Assembly: GCA_021778575.1 (NCBI GenBank)
Contig: JAJYCH010000133.1
Span: 1 to 8,903 of the forward strand
DNA: 8,903 bases
Direction: 5' to 3'
From: Planctomycetota bacterium
GTDB taxonomy: Bacteria; Planctomycetota; Planctomycetia; Isosphaerales; Isosphaeraceae
Shown: in pieces, positions 1 to 5,286 of the stretch
How positions within the stretch are numbered: the first letter of the stretch is position 1
Layout of the letters: each line of letters opens with the position of its first letter
The notes under the pieces: model-generated
What the model was told of the DNA's origin: nothing
What the model saw: the letters and a program-made list of their open reading frames with translations, nothing else
Databases searched by the model: none
Program-made: the position numbers and the translations under genes

Positions 1-143
1 CCCTGGACAAGGCGGTGATGAAGTTCCGGAAGAAAGGCGTTGAAGTCGAGCTATTCGGCCTGAACGAGGCCAGTTCGACGATGATCGACCGCCTGGGAGT
101 TCACGATAAGCCCGGTGCCCTGGAGCTTCCGGCCGGCCACTGA
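1..143 (+). CDS. SulP family anion transporter, C-terminal end (STAS domain), partial
   Basis: Only the last 46 codons are present, in the frame whose codons begin at position 3 and ending with TGA at 141-143. The peptide starts LDKAVMKFRKKGVEVELFGL, continues NEASSTMIDRLGVHDKPGA and ends in LPAGH. The pattern of a hydrophobic strand, then GLNEAS, then a helix with DRLGVHDKP, is what I know from the end of the cytoplasmic STAS domain of SulP-type sulfate/dicarboxylate/bicarbonate permeases. In that family a membrane domain of 10-14 helices precedes this part, and the STAS domain regulates or stabilises transport. The transported anion cannot be judged from this fragment. A free-standing STAS protein is possible but less likely, because the NEAS...HDKP ending is typical of full permeases. 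A palindromic repeat follows 7 bases after the stop. Confidence 0.82.
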   Translation, partial: LDKAVMKFRKKGVEVELFGLNEASSTMIDRLGVHDKPGALELPAGH

Positions 144-150
144 ACGTCTT

Positions 151-187
151 CCTCGTTCCCACGCCTTGTGCGAGCGTGGGAACGAGG
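151..187. repeat. Perfect palindromic (REP-like) repeat, copy 1
   Basis: CCTCGTTCCCACGC at 151-164 is the exact reverse complement of GCGTGGGAACGAGG at 174-187, giving a 14-bp stem with a 9-base loop (165-173). It lies 7 bases after the transporter stop. The same stem returns at 8612-8641 with a different loop. No T-run follows the 3' arm, so a classic intrinsic terminator is not supported, although the hairpin could still protect the mRNA 3' end. From memory, closely similar GTTCCCACGC/GCGTGGGAAC palindromes occur as dispersed repeats in many unrelated bacterial genomes. Confidence 0.88.
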
Positions 188-397
188 CAAAATCGCCGGT
201 GGCGTTCCGCTTCGATCTTTGAATCACCACCATCCCGGAGATGTCCATGATCGCATTCCGTCGGGAAAACCGAACGCATTCGTTTTCGGTTCGTTTATCG
301 TATCGCAGAGCTATTCAGCCCTGCGATTTAGGGTTAAGATACGGATTCGGCCGCCCAGAGGCCAATGATCTGGCCGATTTTGACGGAGCCTTTGTTC
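188..397. other. Non-coding leader region with two short hairpins
   Basis: No convincing gene lies between the transporter and the radical SAM gene. Two inverted repeats are visible. AACCGAA (268-274) pairs with TTCGGTT (285-291) around a 10-base loop. ATCGCAG (302-308) pairs with CTGCGAT (321-327) around a 12-base loop. TAAGAT at 335-340 could be a weak -10 element, but the matching -35 (TATTCA, 312-317) is poor and overlaps the second hairpin. If transcription begins near 346, the hairpin would act as an operator rather than an RNA structure. This region most likely holds the promoter of the downstream gene run, but I cannot place it firmly. Confidence 0.35.
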
Positions 398-2194
398 ATG
401 CTCAATACGCCGCTGAAGGATTATGTCACCGGGCGGATCTTGCCCACCATCCAGACCCCGGCTCAGTATATCGGCGGCGAGCTGAACACGGTCAGGAAAG
501 ACCATTCGACCGTCAAAGGGACGCTCTGCATGGCGTTCCCCGATACCTATGCCCTCGGGATGAGCCATCACGGGCTTCAGGTTCTCTACAGCCTGATGAA
601 CGCCCACGGCTGGGCTTGTGAACGTTCGTTCACTCCTTTGCCCGACTTCGAGAAAGCTCTCCGCGAGCATGAGGTCCCGCTCTACTCGCTCGAAACGTTC
701 ACCCCGCTGAACAAGTTCGACGTCATCGGGTTCTCGCTCCAGTACGAGATTGGCTACTCGAACGTGTTGACGATGCTCGACCTCGGCGGGATTCCGCTCC
801 ATGCCGAGGATCGGTCGAGCGACGATACCCTGGTCATCGCCGGCGGGCCGGGAGCCCAGAACCCGGAACTGCTCGCGCCGTTCATCGACCTGTTCGTGAT
901 CGGCGACGGCGAGCCCAGCTTGCCCATCGTCTGCGACCTGTGGGCCGAGATGAAAGGTGATCCCACGCTCAGCCGCGAGGACAAGCTGGCCCGGATCGCC
1001 GGAGCGGTCGACTGGGCCTACGTCCCGCGCTTCTACGACATGATTTACGCCGAGGACGGCACGATCGCCGAGATCCGCCGGACCCGTGACGACGTTCCCG
1101 CCAGCATCAAGCCGTGCGTGATCCAGGGGCTCGACGATATCCCGTTGCCGACGGCGCCAATCGTTCCGTTCGTCGAGACGGCTCACGACCGGATCGCCAT
1201 CGAGATCATGCGCGGCTGCCCCTGGCAGTGCCGGTTCTGCCAGAGCACCGTCATCAAGCGACCGTTGCGGTATCGGACCGTCGAGACGATCGTCAACGCG
1301 GCGCTGGAAAGCTACAAGAACACCGGGTACGACGAGATCAGCCTGCTCTCGCTGTCGACCAGCGACTACCCCAAGTTCGAGGAACTGGTCACCAGGATGT
1401 CGGAGGTCTTCACTCCGCTGGGCGTGAAGATCAGCCTGCCGAGCCTCCGGATCACCGAGACCCTCAAGAAGATCCCCGCGCTCTTGCAAGAAGGACGTCG
1501 AGGCGGCCTGACCCTGGCCCCCGAGGTCGCTCGCGACGACATGCGCGAACAGATCCGCAAGCCGATCGACAACAAGGACCTGTACGACGGAGCGGCCGAG
1601 GCGTTCCGCCGGGGCTGGCGGAAGGTCAAGCTCTACTTCATGTGCGGACTCCCCGGAGAGCGGCCCGCCGACCTCGACGGGATCGTCGAGATGGCCGAGA
1701 CGATCGCCCGGATCGGCAAGGACGTGACCGGGCGCTATGCCGAGGTCACCGCCAGCGTCTCCAACTTCGTCCCCAAGCCCCACACGCCCTATCAGTGGAA
1801 CGGGATGATGGATCGCGACTATTTCCACTGGGCGCACCGCTATCTCCGCCAGCAGGTCCGGCTCAAGTCGGTGACGCTCAAGTGTCACTCGATCGAGACC
1901 AGCTTGCTCGAAGGAATCCTGACCCGAGGCGACCGCCGGGTCGCCGCCGCCCTCGAAGAAGCCTGGCGACGAGGGGCGAGGCTCGACGCCTGGTCCGAGC
2001 ACTTCAACCCCCGGCTCTGGTGGAGCGTCTTCGACGACCTGGGGATGGACGTGCCGTTCTACAGCCAGAGAACCCGGCCGGTCGAGGAAGTCCTGCCCTG
2101 GGACCACATCCACGTCAAGAAGGGTCGAGAGTACCTCGCCAAGGAGCAAGGACGATCGATCGTCCAGCTCACCGCGATGGCGGGGGCGGTTTGA
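398..2194 (+). CDS. B12-binding-like radical SAM protein, TIGR03960-type, function unknown
   Basis: This is a 598-aa radical SAM enzyme. The Fe-S/SAM signature CPWQCRFC (CX3CX2C) has cysteines at residues 274, 278 and 281 and is preceded by IEIMRGCPW. The N-terminal ~250 residues resemble a Rossmann-like cobalamin-binding domain (FPDTYALGMSHHG; VIAGGPGAQNP near the end; IGDGEPS), but I do not see the DxHxxG cobalt-ligating motif. A conserved NFVPKPHTPYQW stretch lies at about residues 455-466. These features fit the rSAM family TIGR03960, often fused or adjacent to a DUF2344 protein; no such partner is visible here. Members are uncharacterised, and tRNA/rRNA modification is only a guess. Start: ATG at 398 has GGAG (385-388) 9 bases upstream and matches the usual N-terminus. 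An in-frame ATG at 365 would add 11 residues but has a poorly spaced RBS. The next gene begins 49 bases downstream. Confidence 0.92.
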   Translation: MLNTPLKDYVTGRILPTIQTPAQYIGGELNTVRKDHSTVKGTLCMAFPDTYALGMSHHGLQVLYSLMNAHGWACERSFTPLPDFEKALREHEVPLYSLETFTPLNKFDVIGFSLQYEIGYSNVLTMLDLGGIPLHAEDRSSDDTLVIAGGPGAQNPELLAPFIDLFVIGDGEPSLPIVCDLWAEMKGDPTLSREDKLARIAGAVDWAYVPRFYDMIYAEDGTIAEIRRTRDDVPASIKPCVIQGLDDIPLPTAPIVPFVETAHDRIAIEIMRGCPWQCRFCQSTVIKRPLRYRTVETIVNAALESYKNTGYDEISLLSLSTSDYPKFEELVTRMSEVFTPLGVKISLPSLRITETLKKIPALLQEGRRGGLTLAPEVARDDMREQIRKPIDNKDLYDGAAEAFRRGWRKVKLYFMCGLPGERPADLDGIVEMAETIARIGKDVTGRYAEVTASVSNFVPKPHTPYQWNGMMDRDYFHWAHRYLRQQVRLKSVTLKCHSIETSLLEGILTRGDRRVAAALEEAWRRGARLDAWSEHFNPRLWWSVFDDLGMDVPFYSQRTRPVEEVLPWDHIHVKKGREYLAKEQGRSIVQLTAMAGAV

Positions 2195-2243
2195 GGTCAG
2201 GGCGTCGGCCCGCGATCGGACAGCCACCGTGGAGGTCGAGTTG

Positions 2244-2534
2244 ATGAGCAACGACTTGAAACAAATGGATCAGGATTCGATTATCGCAGCCCTCAAACGG
2301 GTCGGCGCGAATCAACCCTGCCCTCGCTGTGGTAACACCGAGTTCAGCGTGCTGAACGGCTACGACAACGTCTGGATCACTCAAACGATCGACGGAAACC
2401 TGTTTCCAGGCGGCCCGAGGGGTCCTGCGTTTAGCGTCCCCTCGGCGCTGCTGGCTTGCACCCGATGCGGTTACCTGTCGACCCACGCGCTAGGGGCCCT
2501 GGGACTGCTTCCGCCTGATGAGACGTCGCGATGA
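2244..2534 (+). CDS. Small zinc-ribbon protein, function unknown
   Basis: A 96-aa soluble protein with two CxxC knuckles: CPRC at residues 26-29 and CTRC at 72-75, separated by 42 residues. This is the layout of a one-zinc ribbon. A short helical N-terminus (residues 4-21) precedes it, and the second knuckle runs into GYLSTHALGALGLLPP. From memory, a C-terminal CxxCG..S.HALG.LGLLP ending is shared by a scattered family of small bacterial hypothetical proteins, with no function known to me. The start ATG at 2244 has a perfect GGAGG (2231-2235) 8 bases upstream; an in-frame GTG at 2229 would place the start before that site and is rejected. The stop overlaps the next start as ATGA at 2531-2534, implying translational coupling to the membrane protein that follows. 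It may act as an adaptor for nucleic acid or protein partners, but that is inference. Confidence 0.85.
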   Translation: MSNDLKQMDQDSIIAALKRVGANQPCPRCGNTEFSVLNGYDNVWITQTIDGNLFPGGPRGPAFSVPSALLACTRCGYLSTHALGALGLLPPDETSR

Positions 2535-2977
2535 CCAGTGACCAGCCGTCGGGAGGGCGCTCCGAACCCGTACACCCGAGGGATGTCGTCTTCCTGAAAA
2601 AGACGGATTTAACCAAGAACCCGCTGATCCGTGAAGTTCATACCAATGTCTCCAGCGACATCATCCAGATCACGGAGGACAAGGCTCTCATCTGCCTGAT
2701 GCAAAATTTCGACCAATTGAGATATCGAGACGCGTGGCAGGTCCCGGCGGGTATCCTGGCCACCTTGCTGACCGTGATGGTAACGGCCGCCCCGCAGGAC
2801 AAGTTTGGGTTGTCGAAGGAAACCTGGGCCGCCCTGGGTTGGGTCTCGACTTTGCTGACAGGAGCTTGGCTGGGCCGCGAATTATTTCGCCTCACCCGTG
2901 GCAAGCAGGTCACTCCTCGTTCGATCGTCACTCAATTGAAGACCATCACTGCGGCCGTCCAGGACGGCGGAAGATAA
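2531..2977 (+). CDS. Small membrane protein with two predicted helices, function unknown
   Basis: A 148-aa protein with a hydrophilic N-terminus (residues 1-68, no signal peptide), a hydrophobic segment at about 69-87 (WQVPAGILATLLTVMVTA), a short loop with KFGLSKETW, a second segment at about 98-117 (ending in WLGREL), and a basic tail. Both termini should lie on the same side, probably the cytoplasm. The block SSDIIQI...L...D....W..P.GIL reaching to FGLS..TW resembles, from memory, small two-helix hypothetical proteins scattered across bacteria, none with a known role. The start overlaps the zinc-ribbon stop (ATGA) and has only a weak RBS (TGATGAG, 2517-2523), so translation is probably coupled. 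The next gene begins 41 bases on. The pair could form a membrane-anchored complex, an inference from gene order only. Confidence 0.82.
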   Translation: MTSDQPSGGRSEPVHPRDVVFLKKTDLTKNPLIREVHTNVSSDIIQITEDKALICLMQNFDQLRYRDAWQVPAGILATLLTVMVTAAPQDKFGLSKETWAALGWVSTLLTGAWLGRELFRLTRGKQVTPRSIVTQLKTITAAVQDGGR

Positions 2978-3018
2978 CCGGGACTTCCAAAACCTCCTCC
3001 ATCCAAAGGGCCAGGTCG

Positions 3019-3576
3019 ATGGCGAAGTGGGACAAGCGGACCCTCAAGCTTCCTCAGAAGCATGGCTGGCATGCCAAGCCGGGTTATAAAATCTTCGTCG
3101 CCGACCGGGGGGCCGTCCGGTTCGACTTCCCTAACCACTGGATCGTCGTGCCCGGTGACGATGGCTCGATCAAGTTTCACGACAAGCAGCCGCCCGACGA
3201 CGATTGCACCCTGGCCATGTCGGTCATGAGGCTCCCGCCGGGCGACTGGAGCGGTTTGAAACTGTCATTTCTGGTCGAAAAACTGGTCGAGAAGGATTCA
3301 CGAGGCGCGACCCTCCGAGGCAAGATCATCGACGTCCCCCGCGCCGATCTCGATCTCGCCTGGGCCGAGGTCGAGTTCACCGACCCCAACGAAAATCGAC
3401 TGGCACGGTCGCGAACCTGTCTGGCCCGAGCCTCGAATGTTCAAACGCTCATCACTTTCGACTTCTGGGTCGACCAGGCTCCGGTCCTCGGCAAGATCTG
3501 GGACGAGATCCTCCGGTCGCTCCGGGTGGCCGAGCCAATCCTCGACCCGACCCTGGGCCAGCCCAATCGTGGGTGA
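3019..3576 (+). CDS. Hypothetical soluble protein, possibly DcrB/PsbP-like fold
   Basis: A 185-aa protein with no signal peptide, membrane segment or cysteine pair that would suggest metal binding. The start ATG at 3019 follows AAAGGG (3005-3010) by 8 bases. The sequence suggests a mixed alpha/beta domain: a strand GAVRFDFPNHWIV (residues 31-43), then IKFHDK, TLAMSVMRLPP, a helix LSFLVEKLVEK, strands around LAWAEVEFTDPN, a NVQTLITFDFWVD strand, and a C-terminal helix KIWDEILRSLRV. The order 'F.FP..W', strands, then a final 'W..IL.SLR' helix is like DUF1795/DcrB/PsbP/Mog1 proteins, but I cannot prove this without structure prediction. It lies 41 bases after the two-helix membrane protein and 39 bases before the GT-C-like gene, so it is probably co-transcribed. 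No function is assigned. Confidence 0.8.
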   Translation: MAKWDKRTLKLPQKHGWHAKPGYKIFVADRGAVRFDFPNHWIVVPGDDGSIKFHDKQPPDDDCTLAMSVMRLPPGDWSGLKLSFLVEKLVEKDSRGATLRGKIIDVPRADLDLAWAEVEFTDPNENRLARSRTCLARASNVQTLITFDFWVDQAPVLGKIWDEILRSLRVAEPILDPTLGQPNRG

Positions 3577-3615
3577 GCCTCCGCCGTGGATCGCCGGAGT
3601 GATGGAGGAGTGTCG

Positions 3616-5286
3616 ATGACCCGCCCTTTACCTTCGACGCCTCGTCCATACGCGGGCTTGCTCTGGTTGATCGTCGGGCTGGTCTGGATGAGCCTGGTTC
3701 GCGTCCCGCTGCTCGAAAACGCTCGCGACCACCTCGATAGCGACCTGGCGGTTGATGGCCTGACGTTGCTCGACGCTCAGAACGGCCACTGGCGATGGCA
3801 TTACCCGGCGACCCCGTTCGTCGGCACGCCGCCGGTCCTCCTGTCATGGGTTCCCGCGAGTCTCTGGGGGACCACGCCGACGACTCTGGTCGCGGGCGGA
3901 GTGATCGCCTGGGGACTGGTCATCGGGGCGACGTTCGTGCTCAATCGCTGGGCGTTCGGGGCGTCGGTCGCAAGCTGGGGACTGGTTCCGCTCGCGTTTG
4001 CTTCCACCGGGCTGGTCTGGCTTTCCGGTCGGATCACCGGCGGCCACTTGCTGGCCGTCGCCTGGCACGCCGGAGCGTTCGCCGGGCTCTGGTCCGCTCT
4101 CACCCGGGGCGGCTGGCCTCGCGCGTTGATTCTGGGTCTCTGGGCTGGTTTCGGTCTCTATATCGACACGATGTTCGCCATCACCTGGGTCGGTCTGGGC
4201 GTGGCCTCGGTGGTGGCCTGGTGGGGGGCTCGCGTCGGGATCGCTCGGGGTTTCGTGGGGCTTCTGGCCTTCGCCCTCGGCGCCGGGGTGGGCGTGGCTC
4301 CGCGATTCATCGGCCAGCGGGTCGACCCTCATAACGCCTACGGCGACCAGTTCACTCCCCAGATCCAACCCGAGATCCTGGCCAGGAACGGTAAGCTCCT
4401 GGCGCTGGACTGTCTGCCCCGACTGGCGGCCGGACACCGGCTCCCCTGGCTCGAATCCGACCCCGACCCGACCAGCCTGCCCGGAGGTCGGAAGCGGATC
4501 GTCGCGACCGCCGAGGGGTTCCCCTGGTTTGAGCTGGTGGTCACGGTCGTCGGGATCGGGTTCTTCGGGCGAGGGCTGGTGGCTCTGGCGGTGGGACGGA
4601 TCGATTTTTCGCGAGAGCCGGACGGATCGAATAAATCCACACAAGATGAGTATCCGATTGATCAGGCCCGTCGCGCCGCGAGCCGAGGGGTTCGCTGGGG
4701 CCTGATCGTTTCGAGCCTGGCGGTGGTCGGCGGGTTCCTGGTCGCACCGAACATCACCAACTCGGATAATTATCGTTACCTGGTCTTTCTGGTCGTGCCG
4801 TTCTCAACGGGTGTCGGCCTCTGGCTGGCGGGTCTGGCGGGCCGAGGTCGGTTCGGGCTTGCCCTGGCCGGGGCGCTGGCTCTCGGGTTCGCGGGTCTGA
4901 TGACGGCCGATTCGGCCCGGTGGTACGCCCGGTTCGGCTGGGTTGACGCGTCGTTCCGACCGATCCGGAAAGAAGTGAACGACCCCACGCTGGCCTGGCT
5001 CGACGACCATCGCGAGGTCACGGCGATCCTGGGAGATTACTGGGACGTCTACCGCCTGTCGTTCCTGACCGGTGGTCGGGTCGTTGCCGTCGGGTTCCCC
5101 GAGTATCCCAACCGGTTCCCCGAGAACAAGCTCGCGCGGCGGTTGGGGCCGGTCCGCGTGGTGATCGACCGAGGGGGCGACTTTGGACCGATTTACCGGG
5201 CCCGGGCGCTGGCGCTCGGTGGTCGAGAAATTTTTCAGGGCGATAGGCTCTCGATCGTCGAGTGGCCGGAAGGGTTGAGACCGTGA
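3616..5286 (+). CDS. GT-C-like polytopic membrane protein, putative lipid-linked-sugar glycosyltransferase
   Basis: A 556-aa protein with about ten hydrophobic segments spread through residues 13-440 and a soluble C-terminal part of about 110 residues. Right after the first helix (13-30) comes an acidic loop, DHLDSDLAVDG, with Asp41-Ser42-Asp43. An acidic motif in the first extracytoplasmic loop marks GT-C glycosyltransferases (PMT/ArnT type), which use polyprenyl-phosphate sugars. The C-terminal domain contains ILGDYWDVYRLSFLTGGRV near residues 471-489. I know such tails from planctomycete and other bacterial membrane proteins annotated only as hypothetical or glycosyltransferase-like. Start: ATG at 3616 has GGAGG (3604-3608) 7 bases upstream; the in-frame GTG at 3586 is less likely. 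The stop overlaps the next gene's start (GTGA, 5283-5286). Sugar and acceptor are unknown, and a non-enzymatic membrane role cannot be excluded. Confidence 0.82.
   Translation: MTRPLPSTPRPYAGLLWLIVGLVWMSLVRVPLLENARDHLDSDLAVDGLTLLDAQNGHWRWHYPATPFVGTPPVLLSWVPASLWGTTPTTLVAGGVIAWGLVIGATFVLNRWAFGASVASWGLVPLAFASTGLVWLSGRITGGHLLAVAWHAGAFAGLWSALTRGGWPRALILGLWAGFGLYIDTMFAITWVGLGVASVVAWWGARVGIARGFVGLLAFALGAGVGVAPRFIGQRVDPHNAYGDQFTPQIQPEILARNGKLLALDCLPRLAAGHRLPWLESDPDPTSLPGGRKRIVATAEGFPWFELVVTVVGIGFFGRGLVALAVGRIDFSREPDGSNKSTQDEYPIDQARRAASRGVRWGLIVSSLAVVGGFLVAPNITNSDNYRYLVFLVVPFSTGVGLWLAGLAGRGRFGLALAGALALGFAGLMTADSARWYARFGWVDASFRPIRKEVNDPTLAWLDDHREVTAILGDYWDVYRLSFLTGGRVVAVGFPEYPNRFPENKLARRLGPVRVVIDRGGDFGPIYRARALALGGREIFQGDRLSIVEWPEGLRP

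Noticed and set aside
151..187. Palindrome as an intrinsic terminator of the transporter gene
   Set aside because: The stem is strong, but no T-run follows the 3' arm; the bases after it are CAAAATCG.
168..621. Short plus-strand frames in the region before and overlapping the radical SAM start
   Set aside because: They begin inside the palindromic repeat or run into the conserved gene in another frame, and lack RBS and family features.
1114..2244. A 376-codon plus-strand frame overlapping the radical SAM gene
   Set aside because: Extremely Arg/Pro-rich frame shadow without any conserved pattern; it would need to overlap a conserved gene for over 1 kb.
311..2251. A 646-codon open frame on the minus strand opposite the radical SAM gene
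   Set aside because: The product is rich in Asp, Arg, Gly, Pro and Gln with no motif. The plus strand encodes an intact conserved enzyme here. Long antisense frames arise from strong G/C bias at third codon positions.
3844..4644. A 266-codon minus-strand frame opposite the GT-C-like gene
   Set aside because: The composition is a shadow of the membrane-protein codons, with no start signal or motif.
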